64,000 bases of DNA from Eopsaltria australis. Its lineage: Eukaryota > Chordata > Aves > Passeriformes > Petroicidae. Shown here piece after piece: positions 23,341-34,928 of the stretch. The stretch is taken from the NCBI GenBank assembly GCA_034509425.1, contig JAVTVJ010001389.1, positions 186,001 to 250,000 of the forward strand, read 5' to 3'. A program made the translations under genes and the position numbers. The notes under the pieces were generated by a model that saw only the letters and a list, made by a program, of their open reading frames with translations, searched no databases and was not told the origin of the DNA. Every line of letters begins with the position of its first letter. Position 1 is the first letter of the stretch.

Positions 23341-25879
23341 CATTGCCTGTATTAATAACATAAGTGACAAGTTCACATATTTACCTTTGAAGGGGATATC
23401 AGGTCATGCTCAATGTCACTTGGCAGGAAGTGTTCTGTGGGAGCACATTGTTTCTTTCTGATTGGAAGATGCCTGTTGTTGTGAGGTATTTTACTTCATA
23501 CATGTGGTCTGGGCCTAACTGATGCTTCAGTAAAGAGTTTCTTCAGCAATTGCTTTGTTTTCTCCCTGTGAAATAAGGATTTCTCATTTCTGCTAGCCTG
23601 AAGTATTGAGAATGGAAAACAAGACTTTTCCCTCAAGCCCTAGAACAGGACTGAACTGCAGTTCTTGTCAGCACATACATAACAACAATGGTTTTGTTTA
23701 TTATGTGCTGGCTCCTCCCAGAAGATTTTCCTGAAGACAGAGCATAATACACTGTAGGATTTAGCCTTTTTCAGATGACTTGCATATGGGGTGAAGCAGG
23801 AGGAAAAATAATAGTCATTGATTTCTTAACAATTACCTTTAATTTTGACCTATGAAACTGGAAGTGTAGATCCTGTGCCCAGAGTACAGTGTGGCTGGGC
23901 TCCCAGAACTCCACCACAGTGCCTTTTAAACACATCACTGATCTCAATCACCTTTTGTGTGAAAGCTCAGAACAGTAGCAAATATGTAGCACATACTTAC
24001 ATTATACTTCATCCCTGTTCTTTATTCTTCCCAGAACATCTGTTCATTGCTGGTCTAAACCCCAAAATGCTCAAGAAAAGCAGACATAATTTTTGAAGAC
24101 TTTCTAGATGTTTATTCCTGTTAGGGAGTAATTATCATTGGTGAAATTTAGCTTATAATACCAAGCACCAAACAATAAAAGTGAAATGGACATAAAAAGA
24201 AATAAAATTAAGTATGCATATTATATTTGCTAATATGCATAGGCACTCGAAATAGACTAAGAACACTTAATCTAGGGTTTTAATATTCTGTGGTGAAGAT
24301 TCTGTCTCAGTTCAAAACTGTTCTGTATTCAATACAGATTTCCTGTATAACGGTATAACTGAGAATCTGACCTGTTTTGTTGGATTTTTGGGACAGTGCT
24401 TATAGCCTTGAAGTCCTCAGAACAAAAATATGCTCAGATTTAGATAAAAGAGCACCATCTTAATCCATTTATCAATCAACATTGTTTAACACGTTCTTCT
24501 GTCAATTTTTAAAATTATCTTTTTTCTTGTCATTGTCAGATGTTTTCAAGATGTCTGTGAAGTTAGGAAAGTCACTCTGTATGGCTGTCACTCTTCTCCA
24601 AGCTACTGGATCATCTGCTGTGGAAGAAAAAAATGACATATAAAAGCTGTTTGAAGCATTTTCAAAAAAGAGAGATGCAGTGTTTTTGTCTTTTAGATTG
24701 TTTGTGGGATTGGAGCCAGGTTGTGGTCATGTATATTTAAATTTCAACAGAGAAAAGACAATACATATTTCTCTTTATATCAATTTCCTCATTAACAATA
24801 AATAAAGGGTAGTTAACAAAAAGAGGAAGAAGCAAAACTCAGAGGAAAATACCTGGGGTTTTCTGCAGAATTCTTACCACTCCCTATATAAGATTATAAC
24901 TTGAATCAAAACATCATCTGATTTAGAGTTCAATAGAAGAGAATAAAAGGATTGTTTTAGTCTTGTCTTTTGTTTTCATCATTCAGGGTCATTCCACAGA
25001 ATGGAACATAGAACAATGAAAGGAAAGATATGCATAACCACACCTCTTTTTCTTTTTTTTATTTTTTTCTTCTTTTCTCCTGGGGATGTGGGAAGGGGAG
25101 GCTGCTTCTCCTTTTCTTAGAAGAGAAAGTGGCATTATGGAAAATAAGAAAGCAAGACCTGCTGTACCCATAGCAGACTCCTGATTCAAGGGGCAGGAAG
25201 CTGCAACTCTGCCAGTCCCTTAGCGGTCTTTGTTTCTCTTGATCACCTGACTTACCCACAGGAATGAGTAAGCTTTTGTTAGATACTACCAGTGATTCAC
25301 ATGATTAAGCAGGTTTTTTTCACTTCCACAACGCAAAACATAATCCTGCAACTAATTAATCTTGTTTACCTACTTGGCAAATGAATCTGGGTGAAGGTGC
25401 AAATGTGAAATTGGTCTCCGATTTTTAATATTTAGTGTCCATTTCATAGCAACTAAATAGTTCCCCTAAGACAAATAGATAATAGGCTTGTTTAAAACAT
25501 TGTCCCTAAGTTTTGACTCGCTATGACTGTGATTTCAATAATGGTTATCCACTTCTTTAGGAATCTGTCATTTTTGTTGCTAGGGTACAATATATGTTAA
25601 ATATCATATAAAATGACAAATACTAGCAGTATATGAACCTTTAGATAGGATTTAGCCCTCAAATGAAGACTCCAAAATAGAGTTATACAGGTATAAAAGA
25701 TATGTCTAAACTGGTCTTATAAACAATTGAGATTTGTTCACTACTGTCTATGAAAAATCAAGACAGATAAACCAAACTTAGGTGTCCAGGTGCTATCTCT
25801 CATGCTAGGATACCTAAATGCATCTTTCCTTTGTGATTTGAATTCTGTGCTTGGGGCGGGATTCAGCAACCAAAGCATG
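23341..25879. other. Non-coding stretch between two CR1 copies
   Basis: No gene supported. A T-rich and then purine-rich tract lies near 25040-25100. An acceptor followed by a short Cys-rich frame at 24541-24636 is described in the findings. Frames at 23845-24096 and 24989-25259 have no recognisable content. Confidence 0.4.
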
Positions 25880-26788
25880 AATGTGTGGTGTTCTGTTTCA
25901 CTGATGGGACAAAGCTGAGCAGAGTGGCTGATTGCCCCGAGTGCTGTGCAGCCCTTCAGAAGGGCCTTGACAGGTTGGAGAGATGGCCAGGGAAGAGCCT
26001 TCTGAAATTCAGCAATGGCAAAGGCAGGGTCCTGCACCTGGGGAGGAATAACCCCCCACACCAGTACAGACTGGAGTGACCTGCTGGTAAGCAGCCATGT
26101 GGAGAAGGCCCTGATGGTCCTGGTGGACACCAAGCTGCCCATGAGCCACCAGTGTATCCTGAGGGCCAGGAAGGCCAGTGGTGTGCTGGGCTGCATTAGG
26201 AAAAGCACAGACAGCAGGCAGGGGGAGGTGATCCTGCCCCTCTACTCAGCTTTAGGAAGACTGCACCAGGAGTGCTGTGTCCAGTTCTGGGCTCCTTAGC
26301 ACAAGAGGGACATGGAGCTCCTGGGGAGGGTCCAGGGAAGGGCAGTAAAGATGATTAGGGGACTGGAGCATCTCTTATGAGGAAAGGCTGAGAAAGCTGG
26401 GCCTGCTCAGTCTTAAAAAGAGGCTGAGATGTGACCTCATCAGTGTCTGCCAGCATCTGCAGGGAGGTGTCAGAGGATGGACCAGGCTCTGCTCGGTGCT
26501 GCCAGGCAATAGAACGAGAGGCAATGGGCAGAAACTGATGCACAGAAAGCTCCACTTGAACAGGAGGAAGAACTAATTTACTGTGTGGGTGACCAAGCAA
26601 TGGAACAGGCTGCCCCGGGAGGCTGTGGAATCTCTCTCACTGGAGATATTCAAGAACTGTCTGAATGCAATTCTGTGCCTTGTGCCCTGGGATGATCCTG
26701 TTTGAGCAGGGAGGTTGGATCAGATGACTCACAGTGGTCCCTTCCAACTTGCTCCATTCTGTGATTCGACGACTCTGTAATTCTGTAT
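25880..26788 (+). mobile_element. CR1 LINE, 5'-truncated copy (about 0.9 kb)
   Basis: This is the clearest repeat in the window. It begins inside the reverse-transcriptase part of CR1 ORF2 and runs through the ORF2 end and 3' UTR to the terminal 'gtcccttccaac...ccattctgtgattc' sequence. Typical CR1 phrases are easy to read, such as 'gggctcc..agcacaagagggacatggagctcctggggagggtcc' and 'gaacaggctgccccgggaggctgtgg'. Its good preservation compared with other CR1 pieces here suggests the youngest insertion in the window. The 5' truncation is the usual CR1 pattern. Minus-strand frames at 25741-26208 and 26355-26600 are antisense shadows. Confidence 0.95.
25885..26299 (+). pseudogene. Remnant of CR1 ORF2 (reverse-transcriptase C-terminal part), frameshifted
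   Basis: Frame 25885-26079 starts at the RT active-site region: the box that reads FADD in working CR1 is FTDG here (25897-25908), so the second catalytic Asp is lost. It continues with 'KLSRVADCPE' and 'VLHLGRNNP', typical of CR1 ORF2. The coding sense then shifts by one base and resumes in frame 26015-26299 with 'LVDTKLPMSHQC', 'GVLGCIRKS' and 'GEVILPLYSALGRLH', ending at the VQFWAP block. The N-terminal endonuclease and most of the RT are missing through 5' truncation. The copy cannot encode a working enzyme. Confidence 0.88.
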
Positions 26789-29489
26789 TGCTACTCTTGC
26801 TTCAGGCTGTCCTTTTAAGAAGATTGTCTATCATTGTTCCTCTGTCACATCCAGCCCTCACTGACTATCTAAACACTGAAGTCTCAGACAGTATGCATAT
26901 GACAATATTTTGAGGCAACTAAATAAAGCCTTTCACAGACTGGAGTTAGTTACACTTTCCCAAAATTGTATTTATCAAGACAAAAATTAGTGTATGCATG
27001 CTGGTATAAGAGGATCCCAGTCCAAAAAGCAATTTTAGTAGTTTTGCTTCATATTATAGCAATGGTTTATACATAAGAAATTGGGACTATCTCCAGACTA
27101 TAGGGTTAGATAAAACTGCTGAGGGTGATAGCTCTGCCAGCCTTGTGTAACCAACCCATCTGTGGCCTGATTGAATTCTCCACTGAGGTTTAGCATTTGT
27201 TCAGCCCCTGTCTACCTCACACAGACATTGTTGCTAGCTTGGGACAGCTGAAACTGACACAAAAATCACAGTAATTTGTTTTGATTAGTATTTAAATTTT
27301 TCATAGCCCTGTTTATCATTTTATCACTGCTTTTCAGACATATTATATTCACTATGCAAAATCCCTGGTTTGTTTTGTTTTGCTTTGCTTTATTTTGTTC
27401 TTTCCCCAGACACTCATCTGCTGTTTTGTTAGAATATAGTGTTTAATCTCCCACAGGCATTTAGTCTTTAATGACACTGTGAGCTAAACAATGGTATAGC
27501 ATCCAGTATACAATAATTCAGCTGAAAATTGTTGTCATACACTGCAGACATGGGTAGCTAGAGCAGTGTCCATCTGCTGGCCCTCGCTCGTTTTCTGATG
27601 GTCACCAGAGGTCAGTTCAACAATGCCCCCATTGATCCCTTTCTATCCATTAAACTTTCACTGCTAAAAGAACAAAACTCTAAACATACACACAAAAGAG
27701 AGAAGGAAGAATGTGCTCATTGTGGTTCAACCGGAATTCACAAATACAGAAAAGATCCTCTCTACTGGCTGTTTCCTCCTGCAACTTGACTTCCGAAATA
27801 GGGCTATATTTTTGTACAAGACACAAAAACAGAAATGCAAAAAAATCCCACCAGAAAGCATGTGACTTCCAGAATTGCCTGTAGCTTTCCTGGCACTGGG
27901 TTGAGAAATATTTCTTCATCTCATGTTGCATAACCATCCTTGACGCATTGTTTGTTCCAGCTCAGTGCTGTTTTCATCAGATAGGAACCACAAATCTAAT
28001 GGAATATAAGGAGTGTCCCCCGATGGTGTATGGGGGATTTTTGTGGCTTTTTTTTTTTTTTAAGTTTCATAATTATGAAAGGTATTTAAAAATATGTGCT
28101 GGAGCAGATAATTTTTGAAACGATAATTCTTGTTAGCTAATGTTCTTCTTCACAGTGCACATTTCCTGTCTTTTTCCAGTAAGCACACTGATTACAGCAC
28201 GCTAAGATCTCATTTGAAGGAATGAATAAGAGGAAGAACTAGTAAAGGAAAGAAGGAACATATATTTGACACAGGCTTCTAGGATAAATTTGATTTACTT
28301 TAACAGAATTACACCAGGTAATAATTTATCCTGTAATGTTTCAATTACACACTCTAAGGGATTTACTCCAAATCCCATGAAATTATGTAAGTTTTTCATT
28401 GGTGTAGTGTGTCTGGATCAAGTTTCAGATGGATTAAATAGCTACTTCTTTGTTATTCACAAAATAAATAACTTTATGCAGGTAAACCACTTCACTGGAC
28501 TAGCATTCCTTGAACCTTGCATCTGTCATTGCTCTCTTCTCTGTCCTCTGAAAGCATCTCTGTCCAACATCCAGCATTTATTCCTACTTCAAACCCAGAT
28601 TGCAGTCATGATTGCTCCAAATTTAATATAGAAATCTTCCTCTTAAACACACTCAAGGAGCCTTGTGATATCTGTCATATTCTTTCATTTAATATTCTAA
28701 TGATTGATTTCTGAATCTTGTCACTGTGTCAAAAGCTCTACTTAATATTCCAGAGCATACATTTTGCTCCTTCCGTGGGAAGACTTATGCTGGATGTTAT
28801 TACATATCTAGCATAGCAACTGATCACAGCCTCAATGGAGCATGAAAAGCCAAGTTGTACCTGACTCATAGCCTGAACACTGGTTGTTCTCTTGTTTCAG
28901 TGTGGAGGGAAGTAAATTGTCTCAATTTGCAAATTATCACAGATTGTTCCCTCAAGTTCAAATGTAAGGATGTATTTAGTGAAGCTTATGGGATATGTAT
29001 CTTGGCCCTGATACTTGAGGTTTTCACTAAAAAATCCTGAGTGATAGAAAAAAGAGTAAGTTGCAAATGACTGAAAGCATCCTTGAAGCTGGGACCATAA
29101 TTCAAAATAATTTGGGTTATTTGAAGAAATGACCTGGAGAAAAAACATGTCATCCCTGGAAGAACCGACCAAAGTCACACCATTGGAAGGAATAATCTAG
29201 ATAAGACAGAAAGTGGCAAATAAGCATAACTTTAGGAAAGGTGGTAAAATTGTGGTGAGTTACTTGAAAGTCTGTGTGCCCAGACTACAAATTTCACATG
29301 TGTTTTTACAACCATATGTAACGGTTTTAAATTTCAACAAGAGAACCTAATTTAAGACATCAATAATAGGTTCCTAACAATGAAATAGTGAATCACTGAA
29401 ATTGATTGTGTGGAATGATCATGAAATCTCCAGTTTTGAAAGTCCTTCCGGATAAATTAAGTAAAATGTCAGGAGTCCCATAGACAGAA
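26789..29489. other. Non-coding stretch
   Basis: No gene supported. It contains the TTTTG-type tract at 27369 and a 14-T run at 28048-28061. The plus frame 28266-28631 (121 codons) is a run of Phe, Ile, Ser and Leu codons without a recognisable domain and is judged to be chance. Confidence 0.4.
27369..27401. repeat. (TTTTG)n-like simple repeat
   Basis: About six imperfect units of TTTTG, some changed to TTTGC, lie in a row. This is a short microsatellite-like tract with no coding role visible. Confidence 0.85.
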
Positions 29490-29577
29490 CTGATCCTTGC
29501 TTGGGCAGGGAGATGGACTGAGTGATTTTCTGAGGTGTTTTCTAGCTCAATTACGTCAGTTATGTCTAGGATTATTC
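29490..29577 (+). mobile_element. Diverged CR1 LINE 3' fragment
   Basis: The sequence 'ttgggcagggagatggactgagtgattttctgaggtgttttctagctcaattacgtcag' follows the CR1 3' UTR end ('ggttggactagatgatctctgaaggtcccttccaacctcaa...') with many changes. The terminal octamers are eroded ('ggattattctgg'). Divergence is clearly greater than in the copy at 25880, so this is an older insertion. Limits are approximate. Confidence 0.65.
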
Positions 29578-32500
29578 TGGCGTTGTTTGAGCTGCTGAAT
29601 CCAATGCTTCATCTTCTTCTTGCTGTCCAGTCATGCTCCATATATCAGTGTGAGACAGGTAAAAGGATTATTCAAAACAAGATACTCAGACCTCCAGTTT
29701 ATGAATGAGTAAAATTTTTAAAATACATGCTTAAAATAATATTAATATTTACATAAATATTTAGCAATAGGACACATAAGGGCAGAATATGCTTGCCGGA
29801 TGATAACCCACTGCAGTAAGGAAAATAATATGACTACCACTCCATTTAAATGTTATCTCTGTGAAGTACTCCATTGGATATTATCTATTATTGCTTTCTA
29901 CAGCAAAACCCTTGTGCTTAAATTTCTAAAAAAGAAAAAAAGAAAAAAGCCAACCCACATAGCCAAGGACTAACATAATGAACTTGTGCCTTGACACAAG
30001 ATCATGTATGAGAACCCTTCATTCACCCTCATGATGTCTGAAGCACCACAGACATGGAACTCACTAAAGAAATTTTTCTCATTCATTATCCCTGGGACAG
30101 AGAGCCACTATTTTTCCCCATCTCCATGGTAAGAGAAATAATGGTGGTGTAATTCTGTCCCTTTCTTAAAAATAAAAATCCATGTCAAAACCAGATACAT
30201 ACTAGGATTCAAATTTGTACCTGCTTACAAGATAAAGAGCATTTTACTTCAAACTACACTCTCTGTTACAAAAGCAGGGACAGAGTTCAGCCTGCAAGGT
30301 AAGCCACTCATGGACATGCACAAACCTGTGAGTAGTACATGGGATACCATTTGACAATTTGAGGTGACAACTTTGCGTTGCTGCTTTGGGAAATCTAATA
30401 TCATATCAAGGAAAACTGATAAAACCTAGAAAAGTGCAAATACTTTTTTAAAATATGTATTTAAGACAATAAAGGCAGACAAGAAAGAATTTTGATCTAC
30501 ATTACAGGTGTTAACATCTGGGAATTGAAGACCAAACAATATTTGAAAAATACCATGAAGTTACGAAAACGTTTTACCATGTACCAGACTCATGAGGACC
30601 CAAGTCTGAGTAGGTCAGTGCCCCCTTTTTTTGTTCCTTGAAATACTTTATTTTATTCAAGATGGTATGGACACCCTGAATATAACCTTTTCCTCTTTAT
30701 TATAACTACTTTTTTTATGCAACAGAATACTTGAAAGAAAAAGAGCTGCTGGTTCATGGGCAATTCCAATGGCTGTACTCAGATTAGGAGAATACTTCTA
30801 TAAAAGACACTTAGGTTTTACTAAAGAGTGACTTTCCTGAACTTCTCTTTCTCTTGCATAATCACTTTGACAAGTTCTCTGCCAAAGATTCAAGCAACCT
30901 GAAGAGAGTGATGATTGTATAGGGAATCATATTGCAACTGTTCTAATCACAAGAAATTCTGACTGAGACATCCTGGGTTTCTTTTATTGCTTTCCAGGGT
31001 AGAGGTACCAAAACCAATAGCTTGGAGAGGGTCCTCACAAGTTTACACCATCATGCAGCCCAGCTATCCATCAGGGACTACTGCACTGTTTTCAGACACT
31101 TCACCAAGGGGCTGAGCTTAAGCCCCAGATTCTCAAAAGCTTTGTTTGCTGCCCAGCAATGACTGAAGTCCCTGGGCCTCAAAGTTTGCCTTGATGGTCC
31201 TGCAATGTCCTTGGGGAAATGCTGATGATGACTCTAAGTGAATTTGCTCAGGTACCTGCAGTTTTATGGACCATAAATTTAACCCAATCAGAAGTCTCTA
31301 CAAATCTGAACTGTTTCCATTTTCCAAGATGGGTTGTTTAGTGTTGGCTTAGGCAACTGTGCACAATACTGCATTATTTCTACCACTAGTAATGAGTCAC
31401 ACATGTTACCCTTTTCTAAGAGGGGGAGAGCACGTGTGTGTTCTCTGAACTGTGTATTATCTATAACAATGCACAGGGAAGCAATAATAACAATTTTGAC
31501 ACTATTATTTTCTAAGCAGGCATACAAAATTATGATTAAGTACAGGCTGGTTCTGATTTACACACACTGGACACCTGAGCAGTATGTTCTTAGAGAAATG
31601 TAAATAAATAAATATAGTGTATACCAGGGTGAGAGAGGAACAAATGCTGATAGTCTTGGTTGGATTTTAAGCTGGGCTTCAGCTATTCAGTCATGTTGAT
31701 GAATGTAGATGGTAGAAAATTGATTGTAGTGACTATTAACCAAACTTCTCCAATTTGCAATCTCTGTTCTGGTCTTGGTGAGAACACACTGGCAGTAAGG
31801 CTATGGCAGTGCTGTCCCTGCACCCATGGGAGGCAGTTAATAGTGACAAACATGTAAATTAGAATAGTTGTATACCATGAGATTCAGTTTTTATAGGCCT
31901 TTGTGTTCACTTCTTTGACTGTACAAGTGCAGAACTGGACAGCACAGAGAGACACAGACGCAGAGGTTACAAAGAAGAGTGAATAACCAGAGGTTAACTG
32001 TTCTTATTTCTAAACTTTGTCTGCACTGAACACAAAGTTGCTTGTGCTGAGAGCAGGTGTCCGTCATGCTGTCCTTCACTTCTTTGAGAAGGAGGTCTGT
32101 ATGAAGTCTGAGGCAACAATTCTCCTGGTCAACAGATCCCCTTTTCCTCTGGGAAGTGTCATGTGCAGCCTTCAAGCAGAGTCAGAAAATCAAGCCAGCT
32201 CTCTGGTATTAGAACAAACTGAAGGGGAGGCCTGAGAAGTGGGCCAATTTCATTTGCTCAACTGACAACATGATAGGAGTTGCTGTTAAAAGGAGCCATT
32301 GGATGATATAAAAAGGTTCTCTACATTCCCTGCCAAATCCTCCTATCAGGCTTCCACGAGTTCATATCAGGTCACTATGAGATTCTTTTCATCTCATAAC
32401 ACTGAACTCATTAGTTTCCATGACTGATCTGAAACAGTAGCATGTATGGAAAAACCCCTAAATTTAGATGTATGACTAATCTGCTTTTGTTTTCCCTTTC

Positions 32501-32820
32501 CTGGATCCTCTTTCACATACAAAGTGGAATTTCAGCTTTGCTACAAAACATCATTTTGCTTGTTATATTTCCAGAACATTGGCCTTATATCTAGTGTTCT
32601 TTGTTCATATTGACACTAATTGATAGTAGCAGGGCTGTGACACTGCAGTAAGTTTTCCCACAGTACAGGCAAAAGCACTGCAGGTTAGGCTGCCAGCCAA
32701 GGCAGTTAATGCTTCCCTTTGCATTCTTTTCAGCTCCCCAGAGAAGAGCTAGTTTATGGACACCTGGCACTTAAAGGTCCAGGACATTATTGTCTCTGTT
32801 GTTGCTCTTAAAATACTTAC
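29578..32820. other. AT-rich non-coding stretch
   Basis: No gene supported. An A-rich tract lies at about 29930-29950. A good acceptor ending at 30997 is followed by 54 open codons (30998-31159), but there is no paired donor or recognisable peptide. The overlapping plus and minus frames at 31288-31603 and 31891-32235 are opposite-strand pairs without domains. Confidence 0.4.
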
Positions 32821-32857
32821 CTAGAAATGGTGTCAGTGCAAAATCATATTTCAGCAG
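32821..32857 (-). other. Candidate 37-base exon, minus strand
   Basis: Read on the minus strand, a strong acceptor (CCTTTTTCCTCCATATGTTGCAG) precedes 37 bases that end at an equally strong donor (TTTCTAG followed by GTAAGTATT). The frame entering on a codon boundary is open and reads LLKYDFALTPFL plus one base. Both sites are near consensus. No phase-compatible neighbour was identified, and a 37-base segment is too short for coding evidence on its own. It may be an untranslated or non-coding-RNA exon, or chance. Confidence 0.2.
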
Positions 32858-34002
32858 CTGCAACATATGGAGGAAAAAGGATCTGAAAGTCTTCAACTAC
32901 ACAATTTGTGATTAAAGCTTTAAGCTAATTTAATTAAAACTATATTTGACCATTAAAAAAAATAACAGCAAATGTATTGCTTGACCTAGGACTGATGAAA
33001 ATAATAATGAGATGAACAGAGAATATCTCTGTGTGCAGATATTAACTCTGCGCAATATCAGCTGAATGTACGACAAACTTATTTTTCTTACTTTTACTAT
33101 CCCCACCTGTGCTGCAGTTCCAAGACAAAGGAAAGTGAGAATAAATGGCTACCTGGATCGTGCAGCTGTTAATGAACTTAATGAGCCCCCTTTCACATAA
33201 CTGAGCTTGTTTGTTAGTCACTGCCCCAGTATCTGCATATACAGATTTGTGTGTGTGTCCTCAGAGTAATTCTAGTAGAAAAAGAGTCTCAAAGCATAAG
33301 CATTAAGTCATGTGATGCCTTTTTATTTTTGTTTTCCCATCCCTTAGATCACAATTTGAGGATATAAAATTTGACCTACTTCTTTTCTGCCTGACCTGAA
33401 ACAACTTTTACATGCACAAAACAGACTATTTTCTCCCAGACAATCAAATCTTGGATAAGTTCCCAAACACAAATAAAGACATTCCCTTCAGTATAATATA
33501 AATATTGACATAACAGAATTAATCAGAGGAAAAGGGGATCCATATTCAAAGGTCAGTCTTCTAATAATCCTAAACCACACCACTCCCAGAAAGGATGCAG
33601 TGTTTATTAAATAGAGCAGAGAATTGAAAAATCAGTTCCAGATTCTATACCTGATCAGTGGGGAAAGTAATTTTCCTCTTTCACGGCTTTTACACCCAAG
33701 GTTATCCTGTTTCAGCACCAACATGAGAGAATCAGGCCAAGCCAGGAAAGCATACAATAAAAGACATGGAAATGATCAGAGATAAAACTGAGGGCAAAAA
33801 TAGAAATAATTTGAAAAATCATTCACCTTTTCACCCTACAAGACTTTTGCTTTCTGCAAACATCTATGTTTGATTTTTAAGCTGCTTGGGAGCCAAGGGT
33901 TCTTGTCTGCATATGTACAGACTGTGCCAGCCAGAGCAGTCCCTAATGCTGGGATATAGTTGGCAATCATCACTTTGCTGAAATTTTCAGAGGCATGGAG
34001 GA
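32858..34002. other. AT-rich non-coding stretch
   Basis: No gene supported. A strong acceptor ending at 33117 is followed by 26 open codons (PRQRKVRINGYLDRAA...) to a TAA at 33198, which would suit a terminal exon, but there is no partner. A short GT run lies near 33250. Confidence 0.4.
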
Positions 34003-34052
34003 GTGAGTGTCAACCCAGTGAGTGAGCGTCAACCCAGTGAGTGAGCTTCAAA
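34003..34052. repeat. Small 19-bp tandem array (about 2.6 units)
   Basis: The unit GTGAGTGTCAACCCAGTGA (34003-34021) is repeated at 34022-34040 with one change (GTGAGC) and begins a third time at 34041 (GTGAGCTTCAA). Each unit begins with GTGAG, which looks like a splice donor but is better explained by the repeat itself. Confidence 0.9.
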
Positions 34053-34086
34053 CATACTCATAGTAAGACGCTCAGAAAATGCATCC

Positions 34087-34928
34087 TTAAGCAGCATCTC
34101 TTTGAAAGAGTGGGTGTTGGGACAGCCCCCACCAACACATGCTCCTGCTCATACTTATGCACATGGGGACAGTGGTCTGAAACTGTCCCTTGACAAAAGC
34201 ATTGTGTTCATCTATAAAGGTATACATTTTCTTAAGAGAAATTCCTGCCCAGTTCTTTGAAACTGTCCTCATGCCCACTCTAGAAAGTGTATGACAGGAA
34301 GAGACACTCATGACTTCCTGCATCTCTAAATGAAAGAGCTCAGTTTCAGGGGAGAGATCAGCTTTCCCTGTCTGATAGCTGTAAGCAAATTCGCCCTTGG
34401 AGTGAACACCATTCTGAGGTGCCTGCCTTGACTTCTGCATTCAGTCCAGAACTTCGGTGCCCCGAACTGGGTCTGGGTCACCTTCTTGACCTGACTCCTA
34501 GAATACTGCTTAGCATCCAAGGTCAGTGCAATCAGGTTTTTCATTGGGCCTAAAGTTGCAGAGAACACTGTGAAGCAGTCACTAGGAACAGCAGGAACAT
34601 TAGAACAGTAATGGAGCGTTACACTGGCTTTAGTTTCACCTGTCTTCGTGCTGCCCTGTGCATTGCTGACACCCAGCAGCCCCATAGAAGTGATTATGTA
34701 GATGGCAGAGGACAATGGGGGTGTTCCCCCCCCCTGCAAGCCAAAACCCCAGGCCATCATGTGTATTGGTGGCAAAAGGCAACATGTGTTGGTGAACTGT
34801 ACCTCTTCTAATTGGAGCCTCCCCTTCAGTAGAGAAATCCATAGTGTCACAATGAATGCATTTTTCCAGGTCCTGTGAGCAGAGTGATTCCTTTTTCTTG
34901 GTCTCTTATAGTGAGGATTAATTGTCAT
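34087..34928 (-). pseudogene. Decayed coding-like region of unknown origin
   Basis: Two overlapping minus-strand frames cover this stretch: 34928 to 34326 (200 codons from ATG) and 34440 to 34087 (117 codons). Together they give about 840 bases of coding-like sequence with a change of frame near 34330-34440, the pattern of a gene broken by a frameshift. The first frame contains a hydrophobic run (SAIYIITSMGLLGVSNA) like a signal or membrane segment, then Ser/Thr-rich sequence with a Cys pair. The second includes KKMYTFIDEHNAFVKGQF. I recognise no family. A retrovirus-derived or processed-pseudogene origin is possible, but I see no poly(A) tail, target-site duplication or LTR pair. A run of eight C on the plus strand lies at 34728-34735. 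Confidence 0.3.

Noticed and set aside
25741..26208. 155-codon minus-strand open frame
   Set aside because: It is antisense to the CR1 ORF2 remnant; the sense strand carries the recognisable RT sequence.
26355..26600. 81-codon minus-strand frame
   Set aside because: It lies wholly inside the CR1 3' part in antisense and has no independent support.
30998..31162. 54 open codons after a strong acceptor
   Set aside because: One of three frames staying open this long after an acceptor is common by chance, and no partner exon or donor is seen.
33118..33200. 26 open codons after a strong acceptor, then a stop
   Set aside because: Too short, unpaired, and no recognised peptide.
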